Source: Chitinophaga sp. MM2321
GTDB taxonomy: Bacteria; Bacteroidota; Bacteroidia; Chitinophagales; Chitinophagaceae
Direction of reading: 5' to 3'
Assembly (NCBI RefSeq): GCF_964033635.1
Contig: NZ_OZ035533.1
Span: forward strand, 3,844,001-3,908,000
DNA: 64,000 bases
The first letter of the stretch is position 1. Each line of letters opens with the position of its first letter. Below the pieces are notes generated by a model. It was not told the DNA's origin. It was given only the letters and a program-made list of their open reading frames with translations, and did no database searches. Positions 1 through 11,400 of the stretch are shown here, in pieces. The translations under genes and the position numbers were made by a program.

Positions 1-3000
1 GCAGTTGCAGCGGTTGTAAGGCCGGTTCTGCGCTGCCAAAGGCTTCTGCGAGGATGGTGGTATTTTCCCAGTGATACATTTTTTCCCGTACACGGGCTAC
101 ACCATATAACCATTCGTCCACCGGAAAATCCTTTTTTTCTGTATTCACCAGGTAATCCAGCAGTTGATCTTTTGCGCTGTAAGCATTGGCCCATTCATCG
201 GCTTTATCTGTGGGTACCGCAAATTCGGGGACTATTTTAAAATCATCATGAAACAATTGCTTTGCAGCCTGTAACAACAGATCCACACGCGGCTTCCCTT
301 CTGTGGCGGCGGCGGCATCTGTCATGAGTGCAGCGGCGGCGGTGAGCCGTGTTTTCAGATCGGCCGCCAGCCCGGTGGCCTTTGCTGCCAGCTCCGTAGC
401 CAGTGTAATGATCTGCTGCGCTACATCTTCTACATCAAATGGCTCCAGGTCAAAAGCAGTAACGGGTAGCTTGGCTTTGATGGCGTTTAAAAATGCGGAG
501 AGCGATCTTTCTGTGGTATTAAAAAGCGTATTGAATTCATCCCGTTTATTTTTAAAAGGTGTGCGTTCGCCCATCAGGCTATCCCTGAAATCATCGGGGT
601 TGGCCGGCAACAACACTTCGGGGTTGGCGGTAATATCTCTTCTTGCTTTCAGCAGCAGATCAAATTTTTCATCGGTGGTAGCTGTTCCCGGCAATGCGCC
701 ATATGCCGTGATGAGATCATCAAAATCTATCAACTTATCGTCCCATCGTTTGATCAGGTCTTGCAGCTTTTTCAGCAAGGTGGTGAACAGTTGGTTTTTA
801 CGGTCGTATATAAACCCGAAACCCGTTTGTGGTAAACCAGATTGGCCTGCGGCCGATAAAATATTAACCAGGTCCGACATATAGATGTCAATGTTGTTCA
901 GGATCTGTGCGCGGTTGGCCATTGTATCGGCTACCAGCGGGTCAATAACACTGCTATAAGTGGTCAGTTCATTTGCGCGGAGGTTTTCCAGCCGGTCGTA
1001 TGACAACTGTATGCGGGCCATATCCAGGAACTGAACCTGGTCTGCCTGCTGTTGTGCATTGCCGGACAACACAATATCATTGGCGGTGAGCGGTCTTGAG
1101 TGCAGCAGGATATTCCGCAGGCTGTTCATCAGCGGCGCCAGTTCGAAGAAACTAACCTTACCGCCTAAACGCTTCATGTAATTGATAGTTACTGCCGTAT
1201 CGGGCCTTACGGTGGGCCTGTCCAGCACAAGCCTGTTGATACGGTCGTCGAGATCCGTCATGGCGGGTTCGTTATCCGTATTCACCAGGTACAACAGGTC
1301 TATAGGTTCCAGTCCTAATGTTTGTGCAGTCACTTCTTCGTCGGTTATGACACCATAACTAACGGTGCAGACTATATTATTTACCTGTGGCAACAGGCTG
1401 GTGAGCCATTTATTAATTGCGGGTTCTGCTTTTGCCCGCGGTGTGTTGCCCAGTGCGGGATTCAGGCCGGTGTCGAGATGCAGCCCCACGCGATGGGTGA
1501 GATGAACGCCGCTGCGCGGTGTCTGTATCACATCCGGTAACGGTGGGAAATTGCCTTTGCTGTATGTGTCGAGGGTAGCAGCGCCACGGTCATAGTTTCC
1601 CTGCACTACCTGGTGTACACTTTCTGCCAGCGCGGTATCGGCAATAGCATCATTGATGTCCAGAATTTTTTGCACTTCTTCATTGATAGCCGTTGCCTGT
1701 GCGGGGTCATCTACCGGTGGCAAGGGCTTATCAAAAGGATAGCTGCTGTTGCCTGTTTTACGGATCTGTTCTATCAGCGCCAATCCATCTATCACATTAT
1801 TCGCTTCAATAGATTCCACGCTGTCAATAGGTGTTTCCGTAGTGCTGTCTACCACCGTATCCTTATTTTTGTTGGCAGCCAGCGGAAATACTTTCCGCAA
1901 CTGGTAAATAAAATAATCCAGTTCCACGCCCGGATGACTTTCATGCAGGCCACGTTCCAGGTAATATCCCAGCAATGCACTGAGCGGCTGTCCGCCACGC
2001 ATGCCTTCTATTACAGATAACGCCTTGCGTACCCTTTCAGAAGAAAGATTGATCCGCAATGCATCGGGGTTATCGTTGGTCATGTATCCATTACGCAAAA
2101 CGGCTGCGGTAACAGCATGATTCAGGGAAGGCGCCATGATATAGCCACCGTTGGTATTGTCTTTTACCAAAGGGGTGGTTTGATCTTTTATGAAGATATC
2201 CTGTAACTCCGGATCATCAAATTGTACGGCGGTGAGCTCTTTATTTTCGGAGCGTACATCTTCCAGCCAGCCGTAGGCGCCGATGTAGATCCCCTTCCGG
2301 TAGCCCTGTTCCCCGTTATCAGTCCGGCTGTTGCGCATGGTAGATAACTGGTAGTTGAGAATACCGGCTTTCCATGCATCCAGGCGATAACCACAGCAAT
2401 CGATATGTTCTGCGAAAGCCCTTTCCAGCCGGGCAGTAGGTATATCTTTCAACAGTTCCAGGCTTTTCAGCTGTTCGTTGAGATATTGGGTAGCTACTTC
2501 TGTTTTAATGATCTTCGGAATATAATCTCCTACCAGCAGATCACTGTTACCGGTAACTTTTGCTTCCGCGCTATAGAGATATTGCCAACGGCTTTCTGTT
2601 TTCGCAGCTTTCTGACTGATATGCAGAAAAGCCGGTTCCATCTTCGCCAGTGTTACCTCTGTGGGTGTGAGCAGCGCCGCCTGTTGAAACAACAGCAGGC
2701 TTACTTCCACATAACTCAGGTCCAGTGCATGATGCAGCACATGGTACAGTAATGCTGCGGGAATTTTATTATCGATAAATCCTTGTTGCTTACGCAGTGT
2801 ATCGTGAGAAGTTTGTGCGGCATTGATCAGCCATTGCATATAATTTATGCCATTGGGGTCCGGCGTATATTTACGGATCATTTCTTTTTCAGAAAGCGGG
2901 CGGTCGTCGATCACCGGGCCTTTCAGAAGGTTCTGACTTTGCAGGAACAATTTGTTGAGGATGTCCGGTTGTTGCTGTCCGTTATAGCCCAATTGTTTCA

Positions 3001-5101
3001 GCAGGTCTACACCGGATTGCATATACCCTGCTGCGAGCAGGATGCCGGTGATGATGGCGCCGAATCCCATCAGGTTAAGGCGGTTGAATAACTCTTCCAC
3101 ACTTTCAGCGTTGCGCTGGTAATACTCTACAGAAGCGGGATTCAGCCCAACTGCATCCAACAGCAACTGATGTGCATCGCCACCTTTTCCGATGTAAGAA
3201 ACCTTGTCGAGCAGTGGCGCCCAGTCGGTATCTATCTTCTTTAAAAGCGTATATAAACGGAAGATGTAATTACTGTTGACCGCAAGACCATTCGTAGCCG
3301 TAAGTCCCGGCACACTCCTGCGATCCAGCCAGGGCAGGTCGGAGAAAACGGTAGCCGGCAGAATGCCGTAAGGTTGCTTACCAATTTTGATAGCGGGTAT
3401 AGTACCGCGACCGGATACAAAATTGTTGAAAAAATTGCGGGTACTCACAATATCACTTTCACTGAACACCGGCTGCATGAGCGTTTCCATCATGTAGCCC
3501 ATTGTTGCCGGCCAAAGCGCCACGTTCATGGCTTTACCTTCCAGTTGGTCAGTAAAACCGCTGTTCTTTACTTTATACAAAGCATCATAACTGATCCCCA
3601 GGCTTTCTGCCAGCCATTGTCCATCCTTTTTAAGGAATGGGTCTGATTCGATGTCAAACAGTTTATCTTTCTTCATCTCATCAAAACTTTCATCCGCATC
3701 ATCCAGGCTGGCATACCCAGCGCCAGTGGTATCGGTGTTGTTGGTAGGCGTGCCTTGTTTCAGCAGGGCAAATCCTTTGCGGCTCAGGCGATGATGATCT
3801 ATCAGTTCTTCGAGCAGTGCGGTTCCTTTTTCCTGGTCGGTACTGAGGCGCACACCCAGGGTAAGTATCCGGTCAAATCCTTCACTGGCCTGTATAGGTG
3901 TGAGGTCTATTTTAAAGCCCAATCCTTTGTTACAGGCATCTTCAAAATCTACCATCCAACGTATATCTTCTCCTATAACCAGGTCACCGTTGGCATCCTG
4001 TGCAAACTGGTCACCCGGTGCAGTATTGGGATCAGGTCCTACGATGAGCGGAGAAGGAACCGGAACGCCTGTCTGTTCAAATATTTTATTGCCATTGTTA
4101 TAACCTATCACCACAAAACAATCGGGCATCACATTCACATGCGGCGCCTGCGACCACGATTGCAACTTTGTATCTGTTGTATCTGCTGCCGGCAGTTGCA
4201 GGAAAACAACCTTTGTTTGCACGGTTTCATCTTTGCGGTATTGCTGGGACAAAGCAGCAAAATCCATCGGCAGCAAAGCTTTCTGGCCGGTTTGCGCATT
4301 GGCCTCACCCACTACACCTACCAGTGCTGTATAAGCTGCTGTTTCCTCCGCCTTGTTACCGGCAGATTTCAGCAAGGCGGTCCAGTAAATACTCCATGCT
4401 GTTTGTCCGGCAGCATCGGGCAAAGTGGTGGTACTGATGACCAGTAGTATATCTTTTGGATCGGCTTTAACAGGTTTATCGCCTGCATTTACCGGTATAT
4501 ATTGGCTGATGATGTAAGCCGCGCGACCAGACCCATGGCTGGATACCAGTGTTCTCCAGGCGCCGCGTTCATCTGCGTCCACGCCACCGGCTTCCCATAA
4601 TTTAGCCCAGTAGAAGGCAGCGTTTTTCACTTCTGTTTCAGATAACAATTTTTCAAAAGTGTCTACGGCGCAATCGTCCGGGAAGATCCTGATCCAGAGT
4701 TGATCAGCTACTGTATTATCTTTTGCGATTTTTTTAAACCTGGTTTCTATGCGTACTGGCAGCAATAAAAAAGGATAAGCATCATCCAACCGGCCAATGT
4801 TTTCCTGCGGGCCCGTAAAAACAGTAAATTGCTGGCGGGCGCCCAGCTCCAATGCTGTAGCGGAAGAGAGCTGTTCTTTAAGACTACTCACCGTTGCCGA
4901 GGTGGTTTTTTCCATTCCTGTCAGCACTTCCAGTCTGGCTACCTGCTGCTGGTTATGCGGATCATAACTTCTCAGCAGCAATTCCTTCTCCCTGTTTATT
5001 TTGCTTAACCGTTCTTTGGCGGTAACAAGTAACTGCTGCGTTTGTGCCTTCCCGTTACGGGCGTCAGCGAGTTGTTGTCTTATATCATTAAATTCAGCCA
5101 T
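1..5101 (-). CDS. Giant conserved hypothetical protein, C-terminus cut by window edge (at least 1700 aa)
   Basis: One open frame runs from an ATG at 5101-5099 to the left edge, about 1700 codons without a stop, so the C-terminus lies outside. The product begins MAEFNDIRQQLADARN, with no signal peptide, and its first 80 or so residues are rich in Q, E, K and L and look helical or coiled. Recognisable stretches are MNVALWPATMGYMMETLM (near residue 530), RLDAWKAGILNYQL followed by YIGAYGWLEDVR (near 900), and ALAESVHQVVQGNYDRGAATL (near 1165) followed by TPRSGVHLTHRV. I remember similar strings from very large uncharacterised proteins in actinobacteria and other phyla, but cannot check this. It starts 20 bp after the stop of the 1117-aa gene and is the last visible gene of the operon. 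Function unknown; likely cytoplasmic or exported by a non-Sec route. Confidence 0.85.
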   Translation of the reverse strand, partial: MAEFNDIRQQLADARNGKAQTQQLLVTAKERLSKINREKELLLRSYDPHNQQQVARLEVLTGMEKTTSATVSSLKEQLSSATALELGARQQFTVFTGPQENIGRLDDAYPFLLLPVRIETRFKKIAKDNTVADQLWIRIFPDDCAVDTFEKLLSETEVKNAAFYWAKLWEAGGVDADERGAWRTLVSSHGSGRAAYIISQYIPVNAGDKPVKADPKDILLVISTTTLPDAAGQTAWSIYWTALLKSAGNKAEETAAYTALVGVVGEANAQTGQKALLPMDFAALSQQYRKDETVQTKVVFLQLPAADTTDTKLQSWSQAPHVNVMPDCFVVIGYNNGNKIFEQTGVPVPSPLIVGPDPNTAPGDQFAQDANGDLVIGEDIRWMVDFEDACNKGLGFKIDLTPIQASEGFDRILTLGVRLSTDQEKGTALLEELIDHHRLSRKGFALLKQGTPTNNTDTTGAGYASLDDADESFDEMKKDKLFDIESDPFLKKDGQWLAESLGISYDALYKVKNSGFTDQLEGKAMNVALWPATMGYMMETLMQPVFSESDIVSTRNFFNNFVSGRGTIPAIKIGKQPYGILPATVFSDLPWLDRRSVPGLTATNGLAVNSNYIFRLYTLLKKIDTDWAPLLDKVSYIGKGGDAHQLLLDAVGLNPASVEYYQRNAESVEELFNRLNLMGFGAIITGILLAAGYMQSGVDLLKQLGYNGQQQPDILNKLFLQSQNLLKGPVIDDRPLSEKEMIRKYTPDPNGINYMQWLINAAQTSHDTLRKQQGFIDNKIPAALLYHVLHHALDLSYVEVSLLLFQQAALLTPTEVTLAKMEPAFLHISQKAAKTESRWQYLYSAEAKVTGNSDLLVGDYIPKIIKTEVATQYLNEQLKSLELLKDIPTARLERAFAEHIDCCGYRLDAWKAGILNYQLSTMRNSRTDNGEQGYRKGIYIGAYGWLEDVRSENKELTAVQFDDPELQDIFIKDQTTPLVKDNTNGGYIMAPSLNHAVTAAVLRNGYMTNDNPDALRINLSSERVRKALSVIEGMRGGQPLSALLGYYLERGLHESHPGVELDYFIYQLRKVFPLAANKNKDTVVDSTTETPIDSVESIEANNVIDGLALIEQIRKTGNSSYPFDKPLPPVDDPAQATAINEEVQKILDINDAIADTALAESVHQVVQGNYDRGAATLDTYSKGNFPPLPDVIQTPRSGVHLTHRVGLHLDTGLNPALGNTPRAKAEPAINKWLTSLLPQVNNIVCTVSYGVITDEEVTAQTLGLEPIDLLYLVNTDNEPAMTDLDDRINRLVLDRPTVRPDTAVTINYMKRLGGKVSFFELAPLMNSLRNILLHSRPLTANDIVLSGNAQQQADQVQFLDMARIQLSYDRLENLRANELTTYSSVIDPLVADTMANRAQILNNIDIYMSDLVNILSAAGQSGLPQTGFGFIYDRKNQLFTTLLKKLQDLIKRWDDKLIDFDDLITAYGALPGTATTDEKFDLLLKARRDITANPEVLLPANPDDFRDSLMGERTPFKNKRDEFNTLFNTTERSLSAFLNAIKAKLPVTAFDLEPFDVEDVAQQIITLATELAAKATGLAADLKTRLTAAAALMTDAAAATEGKPRVDLLLQAAKQLFHDDFKIVPEFAVPTDKADEWANAYSAKDQLLDYLVNTEKKDFPVDEWLYGVARVREKMYHWENTTILAEAFGSAEPALQPLQL

Positions 5102-5121
5102 GATCTTAAAGAATTATTGCA

Positions 5122-8100
5122 TTAAGGTTTTGGGAGCATTTCCGAAGCATGCACTGCTACCAGCACAGGCGCCTGATAGAGAATGTAGGCCACTTCTGCT
5201 GCGTTCATATCCTTATTCCAGGAAACAAAATTATCGTCTGCACGCTGTTCTGTTTTTTCATTATCCGATACATCCAGCGGACTTAAAGTAATGGTCGGCG
5301 TAGCATCAGTGATCTGCATGAAAGCGCCTGCGGGTGCGCCCGGCAGGATATCCTGCCAAGACAGGTCATTCCACACATTAGGGGTTGTATCCTTATCGAT
5401 ATCCAATCCAAAACGGGGCTCACCCGGACGTTCCTTGATGCAGAAAAACCATCCTGCATTATTCAGGTCAGCCTGTGTTTCGCCGGTACCACCTTTTGCT
5501 TTCAATGCGGTAAGATCAAATCCGAAGAAATAAATATCGGGGTCTACTTTTGCTTCGTACAGCGGTGTTTTAATTTTTGTGCGCGGCGGCTTATCTTCTT
5601 CCGCAGCGGTGAGTGTTACCAGTTCCCGTTCTACCTGGTTATTGATGGTACCATCCTCTTTCAGTTGCCACTGGGCCTGGTGTGCATAGATCACTGCATT
5701 GGGATATTTTTTTAGCAGCTCTCCACGGATTACGAGTACCAGCTCTTCTTCCTTGTCGCCATATGCTTCCCTGTTATCATGGTCGCCCAGTTCAGAAAAT
5801 TTGGACCATTTATGCAGTGGTGGAATATCCCGCAGCCGTTCTTTCAGCGCCGCTTCATCGGTTACGGTGCCATCAAAGAAACTGCTCACATCCCAGAACT
5901 GGCGGAAGTAGCTACCACGCTGGTCTGTGAGGTATTCGCGCCAGAACAGTTCCCTTGCAAATTCATGGTTCAGTCCTACCATATATGACTCAATGAATTT
6001 CTGATTTGTCTCCAGCAGGGAGATTGTATTTTCACTGATGAAATTGATGTTTGGCAGAAACATTTCTGAAGATATTTTCACCAGGGGTTTATACATGGGG
6101 ATATCCAGTTCGGGATAGGCCCATACTTCGGTAAATTCTTCTGCCAGCTTGATGCGGATACGTTCAGGTATCAGCAGGCTGCTGTATATTAAACGGGGAA
6201 TTGTCAATACCGGATCAATGGCAGTAAAGGTTACATCCACGATGGCGGGCAGGTCCAGCCTTGTTCTTTCCACCACTTTGCCGCTGTTACGGGTCACGGC
6301 CAGCATATTCAAAGAGTCTTTCAGTGCAGCTTTATACTGTATACCTTCTTTGCTGTCGGTGGATCCTTTGCCGGGTGTAAAGTTATCGCCGGGGTTGCTC
6401 AGTACAAAGTCAGGACTTGTTGGCAACGCATCCACAGACGCGGGTGTCTGGTTTTCTTCGGTCAATGCATCCGCTGCTTTCAGCTGCTTTTCCCATTTGG
6501 TTGCCATCACATAAAAAGCGATCAGTAGTGCGGCGATCAATCCCAGGAAGCCGGACAGCAATGATGGCAACAGGAAGATCAGCAGCACCAGGAGCAGCGC
6601 CAGTAATAAGGCCCCTAGTTTTATCCATGGTGATTTTTTCAGGAGATCCAGCAGAAACGGCGGTACATTTTTTGGTAAGAGCGACTGTCCCAACTGCTCC
6701 ATGGTAGGCAATGTTGCCGGGATCACTTTTGGCGGCGCTATCAGTACCTGCGCATCATTGATCCTTGCAAGCAGGTTGGTTGCCTTTATGTCGCTGGTGA
6801 AGGTCAGTGTTTTCATCACCCTTCCGCCGGGGCGCATTATTTTACGCATCGGTGAAGAGGTAACGGAAGTGGTTATACGACTTTTACTGACCTGGTAATA
6901 TACGGTCATGTTGCTGCTCAGCACTCTTTTCTGCATGGGCGCCAGCAACTGCAAAGCTTTATCTGAACTGGTTTTCACCAACGGGTCTATCTGATTTTTA
7001 TACCAGCTCCAGGAGGCTGCTTTTGCCAGTTGCGCCAGCCGCATTTTCCGGTTGGCTTCCAGCACATCGCCAATTTGTTTCCAGGCAGCACTCATATAGT
7101 CTTCCTGGTTATCCTGGATTACCCGGGTGCCAAAACCTGCGGCTACGCGGAAACGCGGATCGAGGTTGAGTTCATGCACCCAGTTGGCATTGGGGGTAAT
7201 ATCTGTGCCATCCCTGTTCTTGAGCAGGCGGCTCACCAAAGCATGCCAGCGGCCATATAGCGGCGCAGTGATCAGGGGATCGCAATCCGATTTAATGTCG
7301 GGGTCCAGTGAAGTAGCATTGTTGGCATCGGGGGCTGTTTTCTCACCATAATCATCTGCCAGGTTGATGAAAGCTGCGAGGTCTTTCTGGAATTGGGCTG
7401 GATATGGATGCTGATCCCATTCCTCATATTTCGTCACTTCATCTTTATCGGGTTGGGTCATGGTGTCAAAAGGTACCTGTAAAGCGCCGCCCAGCTTCAG
7501 GATGCCACCCAGCTCCGGCAGATCGATGCCGTGCAGGTTGCTGCCGGGGTATTGTACATCCATGTCTTTCCGGCCTACTTTTTTGTCTACAGGTCTGGGC
7601 TGTAGCAACCTTACGAGGTATTCAAAATCGCCTACGGTGCCTGTTCTGAAATACCAGCGGTGGTAATACGGGAAGCTCGCAGTGTCTTCACGGCCGCTGT
7701 AATCTGCCCATGCAGAAAGCGTAGCATGGATAGCCGCAGGCAGGTCCTCCGGTTTCATGCTCCGGCCCAAACCCGCCAGGCGGCCAGTTTCAAAGGCAGG
7801 CACCAGAAATGCATGATAGGCGGTATTCTCTTCCAGTTTCATAGGACAAAGCAAACGGCTGCTGGCAATGTCCGGATTACTACCTACTTTTTGGGTGAAG
7901 GCGGAGATCACCGCATCTTTGTCTGCCGGCGTGGCGGCAATCTTGTTCATCAGGCTGTCGCTCACGTGCACATGCGCCCAGGCCCACGATTGTTCTGCCG
8001 GTGGAAATTTTGTGGCTGCATTATCTACCGTAATAAAAGAAAGCGGTTTATCCTGTATATTTTTTCCTTCTTCAAAATCACCTTCTTTCAATATCACCAA

Positions 8101-8475
8101 TGCCAGCCATGGGCGCAGCCGGTCACGTGCGGTATCCGGCGCAGCCGGTGTATATCTCCACGGGAAATCTTCATCATAAAATTCTATATAAGGGAGGTAG
8201 TTAGGCTCAAAATTAGTGATCCAGTTATGTGGTTCATTTTTCACGATAGCGCGCGGATCAACGCCGATAATATCAGCCGGGCCATACAGCTGTACATCTT
8301 TGGATACGGGTTTGGTAACGGTACTGCCGTCTATACCATCACCATTGATGGTGAGTGCCACATTAATGCTGGCACGCACCTTTACAGCGGGGTCCATATC
8401 GCCGGAAGTGATCTTGTTGGCGATCCCCTGTCGTAACCAGGGCAGAAAAGTATATGTGGCTATGGTGTCGCTCAT
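5122..8475 (-). CDS. 1117-aa conserved hypothetical protein with central membrane hairpin
   Basis: Product of unknown function without a signal peptide. The N-terminal half has motifs I associate, from memory, with a widespread uncharacterised family: YIEFYDEDFPWRYTP (97-110), LRPWLALVIL (120-129), AYHAFLVPAFETGRLAGLG (219-237) and RWYFRTGTVGDFEYLVRLL (273-291). Residues about 616-660 form two adjacent very hydrophobic segments (LGALLLALLLVLLIFLLP, then GFLGLIAALLIAFYVMA), a probable transmembrane hairpin in an otherwise soluble-looking protein. Residues after 700 form a second soluble region with charged and aromatic patches. The start codon overlaps the stop of the upstream 1140-aa gene by 4 nt (ATGA, 8472-8475), so translational coupling is likely. 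The giant gene follows 20 bp downstream. It probably works with the other three products as one assembly. Confidence 0.85.
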   Translation of the reverse strand: MSDTIATYTFLPWLRQGIANKITSGDMDPAVKVRASINVALTINGDGIDGSTVTKPVSKDVQLYGPADIIGVDPRAIVKNEPHNWITNFEPNYLPYIEFYDEDFPWRYTPAAPDTARDRLRPWLALVILKEGDFEEGKNIQDKPLSFITVDNAATKFPPAEQSWAWAHVHVSDSLMNKIAATPADKDAVISAFTQKVGSNPDIASSRLLCPMKLEENTAYHAFLVPAFETGRLAGLGRSMKPEDLPAAIHATLSAWADYSGREDTASFPYYHRWYFRTGTVGDFEYLVRLLQPRPVDKKVGRKDMDVQYPGSNLHGIDLPELGGILKLGGALQVPFDTMTQPDKDEVTKYEEWDQHPYPAQFQKDLAAFINLADDYGEKTAPDANNATSLDPDIKSDCDPLITAPLYGRWHALVSRLLKNRDGTDITPNANWVHELNLDPRFRVAAGFGTRVIQDNQEDYMSAAWKQIGDVLEANRKMRLAQLAKAASWSWYKNQIDPLVKTSSDKALQLLAPMQKRVLSSNMTVYYQVSKSRITTSVTSSPMRKIMRPGGRVMKTLTFTSDIKATNLLARINDAQVLIAPPKVIPATLPTMEQLGQSLLPKNVPPFLLDLLKKSPWIKLGALLLALLLVLLIFLLPSLLSGFLGLIAALLIAFYVMATKWEKQLKAADALTEENQTPASVDALPTSPDFVLSNPGDNFTPGKGSTDSKEGIQYKAALKDSLNMLAVTRNSGKVVERTRLDLPAIVDVTFTAIDPVLTIPRLIYSSLLIPERIRIKLAEEFTEVWAYPELDIPMYKPLVKISSEMFLPNINFISENTISLLETNQKFIESYMVGLNHEFARELFWREYLTDQRGSYFRQFWDVSSFFDGTVTDEAALKERLRDIPPLHKWSKFSELGDHDNREAYGDKEEELVLVIRGELLKKYPNAVIYAHQAQWQLKEDGTINNQVERELVTLTAAEEDKPPRTKIKTPLYEAKVDPDIYFFGFDLTALKAKGGTGETQADLNNAGWFFCIKERPGEPRFGLDIDKDTTPNVWNDLSWQDILPGAPAGAFMQITDATPTITLSPLDVSDNEKTEQRADDNFVSWNKDMNAAEVAYILYQAPVLVAVHASEMLPKP

Positions 8476-11400
8476 GCTGCGGTATTTAATTCGTTTTGTG
8501 GAATAACGTGCAATGCATCTCCCAGGTTAGGATCTGTTAATAGTTGTTGCTGCATAAATTCCCTGGCCTGCGCTTCACTGGCAAAGGCGGCGGCCCCTGC
8601 ATTGTATGCCTTGTTGTTCATTACATTGGCTACGGCGTAAGCGCCCTGCACTACCTGTACTTTATCATCGAAAGGTTGGTACTGTTTAATATTCTTCTTC
8701 GACAAAGCGGATTTTGCTACGGCATTTCCTTTCAGGAAATGATTGAACAGGATACCGCTGAAGAAGTTGAAGAAGTGACGTACAAAGCGTTTATAATTTG
8801 TATCGATCACAATCAGTTCATACCTTACGATGCGCTTCACGGCTTTACCTGTAGTCACCAAACCGCCGGCAGCAGAGAGTTCCAGCCCGCCGGTTTCTTT
8901 TTCAAAGGAAGGTCTTGACAGCTTGGTGGCATTGTCCATATCCTGGAACTGTGCCATGGCAAAGGATTCTGTTACATCGCCTTTTTTATCAAGGCCGCCA
9001 CCGCCCGTGGTAATCGTGAACAGCTTAACATCACTGGGTTTTTGCGAGCCTACTTTGTTAAGTGTAAGCCCGAGTGGTACGTACCGCTGACTAACGCGGA
9101 GCGTACCTACGGGATGCAGTACCAGTTCGGCTGCTGCATCTATTTTACGCAGTGATACGAGGATGTTATTACCAGCGGGCAGCTGGGCCTTCCAGTTTTC
9201 CAACTTCTCAAATTCTGCTTTCAGCAACGGCATGACTTCTACCGGCGGCAAGGTGGTATCCTGTGCATCGCCCCAGGTAAAGTCAAAGTCTACATCAATA
9301 TCAAAGAACAGCAGTGATATAGAGCCGGTGCCTTTAGCCCTGTAAGGTGTAGGTCCTTCCAGCGACATTTGTACACGTACGCTGAACAGTCCTATGCCAA
9401 AGACTTTCACGGAAAGGGAGGCAGAGAGTTCCAGTATAAAATAAAATGGAGAGAACTGGAATAATGCATCGAAAGCGATATGTCCGTCTACATTCAGTGC
9501 GCTGAATCCGAAGTACAGTTCTGCACGCGCGCCAAACTGCACGGTGTTGGAAGTAACCGCGAAATATCCCATCACACGGATACGTCCCCACGATTCGTTG
9601 AGGATGTTGAGCGATACCCTTACCGGTGCGGGGAATGGCAGTGGTGGCGGGTTGAAGGCCGGGTGGAATCCACCCACGCTTACTACGAAATTGCCATCGC
9701 TGCCCCAGGCTACCAGCAGGCCCATTTCACCATCGATGGTGATAAAGAGGATGCGGGAATCGTACAGACTGGCGAAGAACCACAACCTGCTCTTATCGAA
9801 TTCTATGGCGCCGATGAAATTGATTTGTAACACCAGTATGGCTGCTTCTTCTGTAGGCAGGGCTACTTTTAAAACGCCCAGGATAGCGATGTTACCGGGT
9901 ATTTCTATGATGATGCCCAGCGATACCGTGATCAGCGCCGGTGTTCCCCAACCCAGTTTGGCCATGGGGCCTATCAGGAATTTACCTTCTTCTACCGGGA
10001 AGAAAGTACGCAGATCACTGATGATGCGCGGTGCATTCTGCACGATGTCTGTAGGGAACATGATACCATTAACGGCGCCGCTGCGCACGCCTTCCGCCAG
10101 GGGTTGCAGGTTCATTCTGCGATTCACTCCCAGCAGCCCGCCTACACCCAGTAATACAAAGCCGAAGCCCAGTTGTATACCGGTGCCGAATTCGGCGGTG
10201 ATGATGATGAGCAACGAGAATCCGCTGGAGCCATCCGGCATTTTTGTGGTGATGATACCGATCGCTTTTAAGGAGATCACTTCGCTGAAAGTAAGTTCCA
10301 GTGCGCCGGCATATTCGCCTTTGTCGTAATCGAGGAACAGGTAGCCGCCGCCTTTCACGACGCCGGCGTCTACAGACAAGCCCACACCATTAGGCGGTTT
10401 GAAACCTACCGCCACATCGAACATGCCGTATTTTGAACTGTTGCTATCAGAGAAAGAGAAATCTATCTTGGCGCCTATACGGTCTACCGAAGCAGCCAAA
10501 GGCCCCAGCATGACCTTCAATCCTGCTGAAGCTTCGAGCGACAATGTGCCGGTGCTGAGGATCTTTAAAGCCAGGTAGATGGCATTTATTTCCAGTGGGC
10601 CCAGCTGCCGGTGGATAGGTAAAGCTATTTCGATGCCACCGCTGGCCTTGATGCGCAATCCCTTGCTGGCCAGCCATTCCAGGCCAAGATCGAAGTTGCC
10701 TTCTATATCTGCATTGGATAATAACTTCGCTATAAAACCATCTCCGTCTGAGGAGCCAATGCGCAACGTAGCGCCGGAGATGTCTGCAAAAAAAAGCGGA
10801 TCGATCAGGGCTACATTGTTGGCTACATCCCAGCTGGCAGAGAGTCCTACACCAGCAGACACATTGTTGGCAGAGAGGTTTATCAACCCGTTATTCCCGA
10901 TGATATCGAAAGGTTGTGCGGCAGGATTACGATCCACAAATGCACGTACATCACCGGAAATCTGTCCGCCCGGTGGTTGCAGCTTAAAGCTCAATGGTGG
11001 CAATACCTGCAACCCTACTTTGCCTTCAAGGGCGAAGCGGGCTTCGAAACCGGCGCCCCATTTATCGTTGAACTCTACCCGGTTAACAGTAGCCTCTTCA
11101 AAAGATGCTTTGAATTCAAACTGAAGTCCCGGGGGATTTACGGTGGAGATACGCCTTACCCGGAAATTAGCATATTGAAAATAAGGATCGCCGTCAACCA
11201 CGCCGAGTTGTACACCGGATTCCTTGTGAAAAAACTCCGACAATATTTTAAAACTGGTAGTAGGATCAAAAGCCGGATCCCCCCACTTCACCTGATCCCT
11301 GAAGTGTTTGGCGGGATCGTTGATAAAGCCTTTGATCCTTTCGAGGTACAATGCTTTTTTTACAAATCCCCTGCTCAGTGTGTTGCTGCTATCTTCCGGA

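Noticed and set aside
303..4447. Several plus-strand ORFs of 60-230 codons
   Set aside because: They lie opposite one unbroken minus-strand frame of about 1700 codons and have low-complexity or Cys/His-rich translations typical of shadows.
7660..8436. 258-codon plus-strand ORF
   Set aside because: Antisense to the well-supported 1117-aa gene; its translation has no recognisable motif.
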